64,000 bases of DNA from contig CM044314.1 of NCBI GenBank assembly GCA_024291935.2, positions 29,176,001-29,240,000 of the forward strand, written 5' to 3'. The position numbers were made by a program, and so were the translations under genes. The stretch is from Okapia johnstoni. Its lineage: Eukaryota; Chordata; Mammalia; Artiodactyla; Giraffidae. This document shows, one piece after another, positions 1 to 10,556 of the stretch (positions are counted from its first letter, which is position 1; the number at the start of each line of letters is the position of its first letter). The notes below the pieces were generated by a model that did no database searches, was not told the DNA's origin, and saw only the letters and a list, made by a program, of their open reading frames with translations.

Positions 1-222
1 ACTCATTGGAAAAGACCCTGATGCTGGGAAAGATTGAGGGCTGGAGGAGAAGGGGACGACAGAGGATGAGATGGCTGGATGGCATCATCGACTCAATGGA
101 CATGGGTTTGGGTGGACTCAGGGAGCTGGTGATGGACAGGGAGGCCTGGCGTGCTGCGCTTCATGGGGTCGCAAAGAGTTGGACACGACTGAGCTACTGA
201 ACTGAACTGAACTGAACTGAAG
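1..222 (+). mobile_element. BovB LINE, 3' end fragment (continues to the left)
   Basis: This is the last part of a BovB (RTE-clade) LINE. The frame from position 6 encodes the end of the BovB polyprotein, including [12 protein letters not shown] and [11 protein letters not shown], and the copy ends in repeated ACTGA units typical of BovB tails. It begins at the window edge, so its true 5' end is not visible. No promoter or intact gene is present. Confidence 0.93.
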
Positions 223-1894
223 TCTGGCTCCAGTCCTTGACTTTCAAGTCCTGGGCGGGGGGCCACCATATCTCCTCAGTTCTTGCTGATCTCAGGCACA
301 CAAAGACTGCTTCCTGTAGGCCATGTGCTCTTGCTCGCTCTCTCTCCATATGGCTGTCTCTGACTGTAGGCACTGGATGAGCAGAAGTACTGAGGAGTTA
401 AGCCCTCCACCAACAGCCTAGGCTCGGGGGATAAGTACTCCAGCCACTCACCCCTCAAGTGAGATAAGCCCAAACCTGTTCTTCATAGCTCCTTGCTGCT
501 TCCTAGCAGCCCTGGGAGAGCTGGTTGTCCCCAGAGTGACCTTGCTCATGAATTCACCCTGCACTGGCTTTCTTCCCTTCCCTGGCCCACTGTCCACTCC
601 TCTCCTGGTTCTTTCTAGAACTGCCTCTCAATTTAGTTGCTTGTACTCAAATTCTTGTCTCAGGGCTGCCTTGGGAGCAGTCCAAGCATAAGGAATTGCC
701 TGCTCTGAACTCCTTAACTTAAATTTCCCCTCTGCTTTAATATTTCTATCCTCCTAGCAAACCCTTCCATTGGGAATCACTTTCATATTGATGATTTATA
801 CCATAGAGTGAATATAAGCCAATGTGTCACCATTCCCAAAGTTTTTATGTTTAATGGGGGAAGTCAACCAAATGCTGTCAGCCATTCTTCTTCATGAGCT
901 GTGGGGGGTGTTCTGCAGAACTGACCTCCTTTTCCCTAAATCAGCCCTCTGCCTTGCATTCCAAAGTGCTGCTAAACTGTCCCTCCTCTCTCATCAATAA
1001 CCCATGGATTTTGTCCTTTGGAAAACAGTTGACTTTTGTGGTTTTGTTTTTTTACTTTAATACTGTTTTTTTTCTCTTTCTTTTTTAATTTTTAAAGTTA
1101 CTAAAGTATGATTAACATCTAGAGGAGACCTAGAAAATACAAAACAAAGTTCCATATAGTTCCACTATATATTACAATGACTTTTTAAGTAGATAAGTTA
1201 AACTTTTTAGTTGGAGTTTCAATGTCAAATTCTTAAAAATTAATAGAATGGATATGCAGAAAAGTGGTAGGATATAGTAGTCCTGAAAAGCATTATGAAC
1301 CAATTCAACATAATTAAGATTTAGACAATTTTCACACAATAGTAGGATACAAATTCTATTCAAGTTTCCATAAACTATAAACTAGAAGACACTGGACCAT
1401 GTCCGGGGCACGAAAAAGGGGCAAAGTTTTCATAGTTAAAACTATGAAATATTTCATAGTTAGCTTTTGGAAAAAAGAGGAAGAGAGAACACACATATGA
1501 TTCTTGTTCCTCTGCTTTTTTCCAGTGCTAAGGCAGGTAGTCCATTGATTTTCATGACTTTTGTTATCACATGTGTGTGGATAACCTCTAACTCTGTACC
1601 TCCGCAACTGATTTTTCACCCAAACTCTGGTCTCCCACTGTCTACATATATGTCGTTTATTCTCTAATACAACCTACAGTATTTGCATCTACTGTTGCAA
1701 GATGTAATTCCTCACCTTCACTTCAAAATGACTCCTTTTCTTAAGTTGCTTATTTATACGAAAGGTAACACTCTTTCTACAATCTTTTAGTTTTGTAATC
1801 TGGTCACGTGTGATTCCTCCTTCTATTTTGGCTTCTCAACCTTTTTCCACGTTCCCAGTCTTCTCTAACCACGTACGCCCATCCTATTCAGGTT
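223..1894. other. Non-repetitive, non-coding stretch
   Basis: No recognisable repeat, RNA gene or protein-like frame. The longest frames are under 90 codons and lack family features. There is a T-rich tract around 1041-1096. Composition is about 40% G+C on the left, falling to AT-rich after 1 kb. Confidence 0.5.
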
Positions 1895-1905
1895 GCTCTA
1901 TAAGG

Positions 1906-2186
1906 CTGCTGCTGCTGCTGCTGCTAAGTCGCTTCAGTCATGTCCGACTCTGTGCGACCCCATAGACGGCAGCCCACCAGGCGCCCCCGACCCTGGGATT
2001 CTCCAGGAAAGAACACTGGAGTGGGTTGCCATTTCCTTCTCCAATGCATGAAAGTGAAAAGTGAAAGTGAAGTCGCTCAGTCGTGTCCGACTCTGAGCGG
2101 CCCCATGGACTGCAGCCTACCAGGCTCCTCCATCCATGGGATTTTCAGGCAAGAGTACTGGAGTGGGGTGCCATTGCTTTCTCCGT
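1906..2186 (-). mobile_element. BOVA2 SINE (dimeric Bov-A)
   Basis: Two related Bov-A units lie head to tail. The copy begins on this strand with a GCT-repeat, which is the reverse complement of the AGC tail, so the element is on the minus strand. An imperfect 11-bp target-site duplication, GCTCTATAAGG at 1895-1905 and GCTTTATAAGG at 2187-2197, fixes both edges. Confidence 0.93.
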
Positions 2187-2250
2187 GCTTTATAAGGAGC
2201 TGGGCTAATTTCACCCCGGATTTGCATTTACTATGTCATTCTGCAGCTCA

Positions 2251-2267
2251 AAAAAAAAAAAAAAAAC
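2251..2267 (+). repeat. A-homopolymer tract
   Basis: A run of about 16-17 adenines just beyond the BOVA2 duplication, in otherwise unique sequence. It is a probable length-variable site. No recognisable retroelement body lies directly 5' of it. Confidence 0.8.
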
Positions 2268-2564
2268 CTCTACTGGTAACTTTCAACTGACTTTAGGATA
2301 GAATCCAAGTTTCTAAAAACTACGTGTGTTTCTGTCTTTCCTCTTTAAAATTTTAAAAAATTTTAATTTCCTCTAGTTTGGCCAAAAACCTCTTTACTCA
2401 ATTTATCTTTCTCTATTTCCCAAAATAAATTGTCCCCTCCAACTGGACTTTTCAGTGCTCCCTTAATGTGCTCATTCTTGTCTGGGGTTTTGCTCAACAC
2501 CCTTCTCTATGTGCAGTAGGTGACATATTTTGAGCCCTTCCTCTATACAAAGTATTTTGCAAAC

Positions 2565-2735
2565 ACATTATATATTATTTCATCTCTACTGCAGCTCTAT
2601 GTGCTAAAAATTATTATTATCTACATTTTACAAATACAGAAACCAAGGAACCAAGAAGTTAAGGCACATGACCACATTATATAGTCAGCAAATGGTAAAG
2701 TAAGATGAGAACTCCTTTCTGCCAGAATACTGTTA
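2565..2735 (-). mobile_element. MIR-type SINE, old
   Basis: The segment carries the reverse complement of the MIR core and tail: an ATTATTATCTACATTTTACA block, a run matching 'aaactgaggc...agaggttaag', then 'gtcAgcaAatGGtaaag' and a Cys-codon-like end. It is strongly diverged, as expected for an element older than placental mammal radiation. Confidence 0.7.
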
Positions 2736-3574
2736 AGAAAAAAACAGCACTTGGAGATCCTTTCAGTGCCATGTTGGATTACTGTCTAACAGGCTTCAAC
2801 AGAGAGTATCTGATTCTTTAGGGTAATGTACCTTTGTTTAACTTACAGTTAAATATTTATTAGGACCCACGTGCTGAAGTTACTTTAAATTAGTGAAGAT
2901 TGTCAAATTGCAAATGATTTTTGTGTAGATCTTTGTATAGTGTAAAAGGGAGGCCCCAAATTTACACATTTATTGTCCTGCATAACGTTAACCAGTTTTG
3001 TTTTTAACTTAGCAACTTTATTTCAGTATTCTGACTCTCATTAATAGTATATCCTTTGATTTCTCCTTTATTCTGTTGTCAACTTTATTATACTACTGAT
3101 TTCCTCATTAATAAGTGGAACTTGGGAAGGTGTATATTATATATTTTTTGTGAGAGTCTTGCCTTTAACTTTTAGAAAATGATACTTTGACAATCAGAGC
3201 CTACACACTCAATTATTTGGCTAATAATTTAGTACTTCCCAGTTTCAGAATGCCTGCACCTTGTGCCTATATCCAAACTTACAAAATTAAACAAAGACTC
3301 ACCAGTACCCTTGAAATCTTCTTTGACTATTCCAGCTCATGCTCACCATTGTCTTCTTAGAACTTCTAGAATACTTGTTGGTCTTAATGACATGCTACTT
3401 TAACTTTTTACCTTCTCCTTTTATTCATCTATTTGTATCTGTATCTGTGTTTAGCTACCTACTTATCTATTTCCTTCCCTTCCAGGTGGATATTGAACCC
3501 TGTGAACTATTCCTTCAAGAAGCTTTTAAAATTATTTACATAGTCTCCATTCCCAATGCTGCCCCCAAGGTGCT
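2736..3574. other. AT-rich unique stretch
   Basis: I see no repeat family, RNA gene or coding signal. The 85-codon frame at 3339-3596 is hydrophobic and low-complexity, as expected from T-rich DNA, and is not treated as a gene. Confidence 0.45.
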
Positions 3575-3618
3575 TATGATAGCTTTGGGCACATAGTATA
3601 TGTTCAATAAATAGACAG
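3575..3618 (+). mobile_element. MIR 3'-tail fragment
   Basis: The motif GGGCACATAGTATATG followed by TTCAATAAATA matches the conserved 3' end of MIR (and the related L2 tail), plus strand. Only the tail is recognisable. Confidence 0.5.
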
Positions 3619-4955
3619 TAAATAAAATTTTATTTAGCTTTGCAGAGGAGTCTTTGCTCCAGCTCAGAATTCTTCTTGATTTATTTTTAAGCAACTCCAG
3701 ACAAAACAGAAAGACATTGTATCCAAGAATGAGAAGCCTTTAGGAAAGAATAATAGTGACTAGGAAATTCTGTTATCGCGCAAGCAGGGGAAAAATGTCT
3801 TAGGCAAGCCCGAGGATTCTAACGGTTAACTTTAGAATTTGTCCATATAGTTAAACCTCATTCCAAATGCCACTTTTCTAAAAAGCCAGCTTAGTGGCAG
3901 TCTGTGCCTTCCTTTTTCATCCACAACTCTGTTTAATTTCAAAACAAGGGCAGATAAAATATGCTAATACACAGCAAGTCTCCCCATTGCTATTCATTAG
4001 GAAGCCCTTTTCCAGTGTGCAAGTCCAGTCTTCCGTGAATTCACAAACAAATGATTGCCCTTGTTACTGGCATTCCACACCGGTGATAAAACATTTGTGT
4101 GAATCAGCCTTGGCCCAACTGTGCAAGTTTTCTTCTGGAAGGTGCTTCATTCTTTTTCTTGAATATATGGGAGTGGATCTATATGCACTTGTAGGATGTT
4201 TTAAAACAAATGTGCTTCCGTGTGCAGGGGCATTAACGGGAAATCCTCTGAGACTTCTACTGGGAGGTGGAGGAGGCAGTGGTGATGGTGGTGGTGGTAG
4301 TGGTGTGTTTTATGAGTTCAAAGTCTTTGCACTTAAGCTGGAGGAGCCTGCTGTGAGCAGTGGACTGTTTAGCATGCCATGTGGGCCACAGCCCCTGACA
4401 TCTTTAACTAGAATAGCAAAGGGCTGGGAAAAGGAGCACGACGGAGTACTAGCTGCCACGAGAGAGCAGGGTTGGAATGCTGGCTCTGACCACAAATTGG
4501 TACACGGAACTTGTGTTTTTCATTAGGGTTGCTGTAGTAATGCTGGTTTCTAGCATTCCGGAGGATATTCAGACTTGTATTAAATTAAATTCTCCTTTAA
4601 AAATCACTCTGTGTTGGAACAACATGAAGGATTAGACTGCAATCAAGAAAACTCAGGAAATATAAAAAACTAAGGCATGCTCTGGCCTTTGCTTATGCCA
4701 TTGAGATGAATGTACAGTACACTGTCCATGACTCAGTAGGTAATCTGCAATGCAGTATCACCTTGGGCTTTTAATGGACTACCTAGCTCAAGTTTTTTTA
4801 AAATATCTTTTGTGGATTTTAGAAGACAATTCTGAGTGACCATAAGCAATCTATATACCAGAGCACAAAATATAAGAATACATTTTATAGTGTGTATAAA
4901 TAAATGCTGATGTAAGCTATGCATTTATTTAAATGTACTTATATATTCATTTGTG
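3619..4955. other. Repeat-poor segment with a 633-nt open frame
   Basis: No interspersed repeat is recognisable. An open frame runs 3894-4526 on the plus strand (210 codons, GTG start, no early ATG). It includes a glycine-rich run (LLLGGGGGSGDGGGGSG) encoded by the GGT/GGA-rich simple tract at 4264-4305. The rest has no domain, no signal peptide and no recognisable family. The segment is less AT-rich than its flanks. I infer it is non-coding, perhaps a conserved non-coding element, but a novel exon cannot be excluded from one sequence. Confidence 0.4.
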
Positions 4956-4956
4956 C

Positions 4957-5267
4957 AGATCCAACCAGTCCATCTCAAAGGAGATCAGTCCTGGGTGTTC
5001 ATTGGAAGGACTGATGTTGAAGCTGAAACTCCAATACTTTGGCCACCTCATGCAAAGAGTTGACTCATTGGAAAAGACCCTGATGCTGGGAAGGATTGAA
5101 GGCAGGAGGAGAAAGGGACGACAGAGGATGAGATGGCTGGATGGCATCACTGACTCGATGGACATGGGTTTGGGTGGACTCCAGGAGTTGGTGATGGACA
5201 GGGAAGCCTGGCATGTTCATGGGGTCTCAGAGTCAGACACGACTGGGCGACTGAACTGAACTGAACA
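4957..5267 (+). mobile_element. BovB LINE, 5'-truncated 3' end
   Basis: The frame at 4963-5259 reads [17 protein letters not shown] and continues to the BovB C-terminus, then ACTGAACTGAAC. It is truncated at the 5' side, retaining about 310 bp. Near the end 'GCATGTTCATGGGG' lacks a few bases relative to other copies in the window, which shifts the last codons. Confidence 0.92.
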
Positions 5268-5315
5268 GCTAAAATCTTAACTGGCAAAAATCAATTAGTT
5301 AAGAAACGTCTCATT

Positions 5316-5494
5316 CTACAGGGTGCTCAGGGCTGGTGCACTGGGATGACCCTGAGGGATGGGATGGGGAGGGAGGTGGGAGGGGGGTTTAGGATGCAGA
5401 ACACATGTACACCCATGGCTGATTCATGTGAATGTATGGCAAAAACCACCACAATATTGTAAAGTAATTAGACTCCAATTAAAACAGAAAAAAA
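5316..5494 (+). mobile_element. Ruminant L1, 3' UTR end
   Basis: A short 5'-truncated L1. It shows the G-rich polypurine tract (5355-5390) and the motif ACAATATTGTAAAGTAATTA followed by an A-rich tail. The repeated flank AAGAAACGTCTCATT (5301-5315) and AAGAAACTTGTCTCATT (5495-5511) looks like a target-site duplication with a small indel. Confidence 0.85.
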
Positions 5495-5639
5495 AAGAAA
5501 CTTGTCTCATTGTATAATCAAACTCTCATCATAAATCAATTCTCTTTCTCAAACACACACACCACACCACATACATGCACAACATGTATACCTGCACTGT
5601 ATTTCTGAGCTCCCACATAAGCTTAGATAGCAGTGAGGA

Positions 5640-6010
5640 GAGGCTAAGCCTTGCTTCAGTTACAGGCAACCCTCAAATCTCAGTAGGTTAACACAATCAA
5701 ATTTTATTTCTCCCTCATGTAAAATCCTCCATGAGTATGGAAAAGTCTTCAGGACAGTTGGCTGCTATGACTTGGCTGACCAATCCAGGCTTCTTCAATC
5801 TTATTTCACTTGCATATCAGCACATTCTTTCAGGACTGTAGCAGCAGGGAAAGAGTAGTCTGGAGAGTCGAGCTCAGTGATGATAACATGCTATTTCCAT
5901 GAACATTTCACTGACAAAAGCAAGTCACACTCCCATGCATAACTTCAAAGCAGTGGAGAAAAGCAATCCTCCCACAGGTTTGAAAGTAGATATTGATGAG
6001 TAACTAAGAA
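5640..6010 (-). mobile_element. Ancient interspersed repeat, family uncertain
   Basis: The stretch CCTCAAATCTCAGTAGGTTA followed by an AAATTTTATTTCTCCCTCATG block matches a pan-mammalian repeat pattern ('ctcagtggcttaa...tttatttctc...') found in many old LTR or DNA elements. I cannot name the subfamily. It is highly diverged. Confidence 0.35.
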
Positions 6011-6444
6011 ATCTTATAATATGATCAATGTAATCTGATGAATAACTGATTTTGAAATTAATCATCAGTTAATCTCTCTGTCTTACACACACATCTGTGT
6101 AGGAGGAGGAGATTTCAGGGGCAGACAGAAAGGCCTTCCCTACCTTCCTCAAAACAGACTAACCTAGGTTGATTGCCGAGGCCATTGCATTATGGACCAG
6201 CAGGTGGGATATTTCCTTAACTGAAAGTTTACCATTCCTTAGCTGTTTCACATCACATCAATATCTAGTCTTCCATATCAATGAGGAAAATTTTCTATTC
6301 CTTTCCTGAAATTAAGCTTTAAAAAAGGAATAACACAAGATTCTCTTACTGAATAAGAGTGAAGTGTGAAAAGAAGGAAAGAAAAATTAGGGGCAAGAGT
6401 GTGGGTATTCTCCAAGTAGGACTTTGGGAGCTTATTTTGTTTCA
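6011..6444. other. Unique stretch
   Basis: No repeat, RNA or coding signal recognised. The frame at 6359-6712 enters the neighbouring SINE and is not a gene. Confidence 0.4.
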
Positions 6445-6446
6445 GG

Positions 6447-6762
6447 CCAACGTCCCTGATAGTTCAGTTGCTAAAGAATCTGCCTGCAATGCAGGAAACC
6501 CCAGTTCGATTCCTAGGTTGGGAAGATCTGCTGGAGAAAGGATAGGGTACCTACTCCAGTATTCTGGGGTTTCCCTTGTAGCTCAGCAGGTAAAGAGTCT
6601 GCCTGCAATGTGGGAGACCTGGGTTCGATCCCTGGATTGGGAAGATCCCCTGGAGAAGGGAAAGGCTACCCACTCCAGTATTCTGGCCTGGAGAATTCCA
6701 TGGACTGTATAGTCCACGAGTTTGCAAAGAGTCAGACACAACTAAGTGACTTTCACTTCACA
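6447..6762 (+). mobile_element. Bov-tA2 SINE (tandem tRNA-like heads plus Bov-A)
   Basis: Two tRNA-derived heads are present, each with 'taaagaatctgcctgcaatg' type sequence, followed by a Bov-A body ending in CAAAGAGTCAGACACAACTA. The second head keeps an intact RNA polymerase III B box, GGTTCGATCC, at about 6622-6631. It forms an inverted pair with the minus-strand copy 130 bp downstream. Confidence 0.93.
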
Positions 6763-6891
6763 GTGGAGAGGAGGGTGGTGGGAGAATTGGTTTTGATTTA
6801 GGAAAATGTTAGATATGTTATTGTGTTAGATTTTTAGCCTAAAAGCTGATTAAAAGAGAAACTAACATTTCAAAAATTTAAGGCAATTTTT

Positions 6892-7085
6892 TGTGCTGTG
6901 CTTAGTCACTCAGTTGTGTCGGACGTTTTGTGGCCCCATGTAGCTCATAAGGCTCCTCTGTCCATGGGGATTCTCCAGGCAAGAATACTTGAGTGGGTTG
7001 CCATGCTCTCCTCCTGGGGATCTTCCCAACCCAGGGATTGAACCCATGTCTCCCACACTGCAGGTGGATTATTTGCTGCATGGTA
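6892..7085 (-). mobile_element. Bov-tA SINE
   Basis: Minus-strand Bov-tA: Bov-A part first (GTGCTTAGTCACTCAGTTGT), then 'ccaacccagggattgaacc', the reverse complement of the tRNA-like B box region. The distal part of the tRNA-like head is degraded. Confidence 0.9.
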
Positions 7086-8310
7086 AAAAAACACTGCTGG
7101 GGAGTGATAAGGGAACATCCGGAGGTTACTCTGGAGGTGACAGAGGGAAAAACTGAGCAGAGAGCAACCGACTTATACAGATTTTTAAGCCTACTAGAAA
7201 TTAAACATGAGCCAGGAACAAAAATACAAAATCAGGTGAAAACGTCAAACCAGGTGAGAGGCCAGATTGCATGGAACTGAGACGCTTCACAGATGGGTGA
7301 GATGTTGGTTGCTGAACCATCATGACTAGGAGCTCAATTTCTTCAGTTTAGTCATGTATGTGAGATGAGAAGGCATTCATAATCCACGTTTGAACATGAA
7401 CCTCTGGAAAGTTAGTAATTATGAAGAGAAATAATGATTAGGATGAATGCTAAGCTGGGATGGAGCAGGTAGACAGAGAAGAAGTCAGCATAGCTCCATA
7501 CAAGAGAATTTATAGTTCCTTCTACCACTCCTTGGATTTTCCATTGTTCCTGCTCATTCTCAGAGTAGCACTTCATCTATACTGATCAACAATGACTGTC
7601 CCAGGAAAGGATTATTACCAAAAAATGAATTGAGGAAAGAGAACTGACTCTGAGTGACTAAGAACAAAGAAAAACTTGTAGGGTAGCAGCGCATCTGCAT
7701 CATTGGACACAGACACCCTGAGAAAGAGTGCCCCAGGCTACAGGGAGTGGGCAAAGCAGCCAGAGAGGGTGAGTAAAGGGGGAGACAGAGCCCAGAAAAC
7801 CCCCAGAGATGCGGTTGAGGTGACATCAGAGACTGCCCAGGCCTCCTTCAAGCATCTACCCAAAAAGCACACCTGGGGTCCCTTGAAGTCAAGCTGCACC
7901 ATCACCTTCTACATCACGGCAGTCTCACGAGCTTGTCCCTTCTATAGCTGTGGAACCTCACGAAAGTCTCAGGAATTAGAGCACCAGGAAAAACTTAAAG
8001 GTAGAGGAGGGTGAAGGCTTGAGAGGTTTTGCTGAAAATTTGTATGAGAAGCAGCCAGACACTTAGATACAGCTGATAAAGTGCCTGATGTGCAGAGACT
8101 GGAGATGGGTTCTCAGAAACCTAACAAAGCTAAAAAGCTTAAGAAAAGCAAACTTTTGTACAAGAATGTCTTTTTGGTACTTTATGTGGCTCAGTGTGTA
8201 TAATATTTATGGAGCCATGATAATACAAGTAATGAAAGCCCATTTATTAAAAAAAAATGTAACATAGCTCTATTGGGAAGAAGGGTGGGACATATATAGG
8301 GCAGGAGCAC
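7086..8310. other. Unique stretch, no identified gene
   Basis: No repeat recognised. The 103-codon frame at 7703-8014 lies in a less AT-rich patch (7690-8010) and contains a GGTGAGTAAAG splice-donor-like motif at about 7767, but I recognise no domain and no matching acceptor or second exon. It is treated as non-coding. Confidence 0.4.
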
Positions 8311-8531
8311 ACGTGGGTGCTAAGTTGCTTCAGTCCTGTAGGACTCTTTGCGACCCTACGAACTGTAGCCCACCAGGCTCCTCTGTCCATGGAATTCTCC
8401 AGGCAAGAATACTGGAGTGTGTTGCCATTTCCTACTCCAGGAGATCTTCCCCACCCAGGGATGGAAACTGCATCTCTAATGTTTCCTGCATTGGCAGGCG
8501 AGTTCTTTACATCTAGCCCCACCTGGGAAGA
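8311..8531 (-). mobile_element. Bov-tA SINE
   Basis: Minus-strand Bov-tA with both parts, from TTGCTTCAGTCCTGTAGGAC to CCACCTGGGAAG. The B box complement is mutated (GGGATGGAAACTG). A short 'AGGGCAGG' flank on both sides (8298-8305, 8531-8538) may be the target-site duplication. Confidence 0.92.
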
Positions 8532-9339
8532 GGGCAGGTGGGTGGAGCTAAAATTAGCATGAAGACAATGACTATTCAAAGGTGACTGGAATCAGGAAAC
8601 TGTAGCATTTCAGCCCCTTACTTTGAAATAGGGACATAAATATCACAAGAAACATTAAAATGGTGGAAAGTGACAACTATTTCCCTCTACAAAATGAGGG
8701 GGAAGTTACCTGTTAATTCTAGCTACGTTCTTCCATGAATGACGAACACGATGAGAGACACTTGTTTACTGCTGTTTTCTTCGGGAAGGAAGAAACTGAG
8801 ATGAGTATTTGGTAGAACAGTAGAAGACCACAAATAAGGGAAATTATTGTGTAAAGAGTGGAAGAGACAAACAAGATTTTCAGCGACTTCCTCATTTTTG
8901 CTCCTTTACTTTTTTCTTATACCAAAGAAAAGACAACCAAGAAGCAATATAAAAAGGAGAGGAAATTTCTTTTTACTGAAGACAACTGCTGGTTCAAATA
9001 TGAAAACAATTTGTCTAGTTATTCTACTTACCCATTTTAAAAACTAAAAACAGAACACATCATAAAAATATTTAATAAATATGAAAATTGAAAAAGTAAT
9101 AAATTTTAGGACAGAGCCAGTTAAGGGAAGGGAAAAATAAGATGCGAGTGGGGAATGAGAGATTACTGAAAGATGTAAGAGAGAACCAACCAGAGCCAGA
9201 ACCAGAGCCAGAGGGATATAAGAACAGTCAGGGAGACAGAGGCTATCACCAACCAGAGGAAGATGGCTTAATTTTAAAGCATTTAGGATACTGTTGTGAA
9301 AAACTAAAGTGCACTCTCACATCTGTTGAGGTACTTGGG
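8532..9339. other. Unique AT-rich stretch with a short CCAGAG repeat
   Basis: No gene or interspersed repeat recognised. A minisatellite-like run of CCAGAG/CCAGAA units lies at about 9188-9212 and encodes a PEPEPEPE string in one frame, which is an effect of the repeat. Confidence 0.45.
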
Positions 9340-9488
9340 TGCTGTAGTCTGAACGTCTGTGTTCCCCCACAAATTCTCATGTTGAAATCCTCATGACCCA
9401 CATTAAGAAGTGGGGCTTTGGGGAGTGATTAGGTTATAAGAGTGGTGCCTTCATAAATGGGATTAGAGCCTTTATAAGAGAGGCATGA
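9340..9488 (+). mobile_element. MLT1 LTR (MaLR), 5' part of a split copy
   Basis: The start GCTGTAGTCTGAACGTCTGT, then GTGGGGCTTTGGGGAGTGAT and AAATGGGATTAGAGCCTTTA, follows the MLT1 LTR consensus pattern. The copy is broken at 9488 by an L1 insertion and resumes at 10351. This is an old non-autonomous LTR retrotransposon remnant with no coding content. Confidence 0.85.
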
Positions 9489-10349
9489 CTACAATATTGT
9501 AAAGTAATTAGCCCCCAACTAAAATAAATTAAAAAAAATAATAATAATACTAATAAAGTCAGTTTCACTTAAGAATATCCTTGATGAAGCAATAAAAAAT
9601 TGCATTATTAAATCTTAACCCTCAAGTGCACATCTTTTTTTTTTAGCATTCTGATATGTATCCATATAGCATTTCCATCACACACCAAACCACAGTGGTC
9701 ACCTCCAGGAAAAGCGCCTGCACAATTGGTTTTCAAGTCGAGATCGTGACCGGCCACTGTTTTAATGGAACAGCATTTTTATTTGAAAGAATGACTGACA
9801 GAAAACTACAGTTACTGAGACTTGAGTATTTGGTCTGAATTTCCTTGAAAATGAGTGAAGGGAGCCTGTCCTCTCGGGGAGAACGACTGGGATGGCGTTT
9901 GCTGCTGAAGTGAAAGTTCAGGCTTCCATGTGAAAACTAGGGTTTGGGAAACTTGTATCCGCCACTGTGAACTTGGCAATTTCCCAATATTAAAAGACTT
10001 TATTGACACATTCAGTAGTGATATTCACAAATGTAGTTCTAAAAATATTGTATAATGAAATGTTTTAGAAGATCTGTGTAACTCAGTGAATTAATATTTT
10101 TCAGATAACCAATGTATGATGTTACAAAATCATGGTTGGGCACAAGTTCCATTGAAAGAACAAAATACAGCAAAGGATTTTAATGTATCAGAGTATGAAA
10201 AGTTAATTGATATGGTCTCAAATTATACATTGTAGCTAGCCTTTAAGAAATTACTACTTATTGAGTTATAGTGTGATGTAAAAATAAGTATCTACAGTTA
10301 TAGAAAAAGCCTATTAAAATACTCCTCCCTTTTCAAAAAAAAAAAAAAA
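9489..10349 (+). mobile_element. 5'-truncated L1 with 3' transduction
   Basis: The insertion starts with about 45 bp of ruminant L1 3' end (ACAATATTGTAAAGTAATTA at about 9491-9510, then an A-rich tail with AAT units, 9530-9551). It continues for about 780 bp of non-L1 sequence and ends in a pure A-run (10335-10350) placed 17 nt after an ATTAAA signal (10313-10318). A perfect 15-bp duplication, ATAAGAGAGGCATGA, flanks the whole unit (9474-9488 and 10350-10364). One duplication around both parts indicates one event: L1 read-through past its own weak polyadenylation site. Confidence 0.85.
9830..10334 (+). pseudogene. Decayed hAT-transposase-like (ZBED/FAM200-type) fragment in the transduced DNA
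   Basis: Translation in shifting frames gives stretches typical of hAT-derived C-terminal regions: KMSEGSLSSRGERL from 9848, DFNVSEYEKLIDMVSNYTL at 10176-10232, and after an in-frame stop at 10233, LAFKKLLLIEL. The hAT dimerisation region would follow, but the sequence stops at the poly(A) after 10334. Many stops and frame changes show it is dead, and it was probably already dead in the source locus. The resemblance is from family knowledge, not a search. A different hAT lineage is possible. Confidence 0.6.
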
Positions 10350-10350
10350 A

Positions 10351-10532
10351 TAAGAGAGGCATGAGAGACTCCCTAGCCCATTTCACCACATGAGGACATG
10401 AGGAGTCAGAAGCCAGTGACTCAGAAGATAGCCCTCACCTGACCATGAAGTCACCCTGACCTTGGACTTTCAGCCTTTTAAAAATTGTGTGAAATAAATT
10501 TCTGTTGTTTATAAACTACCAAGTTCATGGTA
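10351..10532 (+). mobile_element. MLT1 LTR, middle part of the split copy
   Basis: Sequence resumes exactly where it broke off at 9488. It shows the MLT1 pattern 'ttcaccacatgaggacatgag', 'gaccttggactttcagcc' and GAAATAAATTTCTGTTGTTT with the AATAAA signal, up to CATGGTA at 10527-10533, where MER2 interrupts it. Confidence 0.87.
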
Positions 10533-10556
10533 TAGATCTTCCTTGACTTATGATGG
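10533..10556 (+). mobile_element. MER2 (Tigger-type DNA transposon), left end
   Basis: The first 24 bp of a MER2 copy inserted at a TA in the MLT1 LTR. The terminal sequence CTTGACTTATGATGGGG pairs with the inverted right end (CATAAGTTATGG at about 11229). BovB then interrupts it. Confidence 0.78.

Noticed and set aside
6447..6762. tRNA genes suggested by B-box sequences
   Set aside because: The tRNA-like parts belong to Bov-tA SINE heads and lack a full cloverleaf and 3' acceptor end.
7703..8014. Exon candidate with GGTGAGTAAAG donor-like site
   Set aside because: One splice-like motif without an acceptor, a domain or a second exon is expected by chance in 64 kb.
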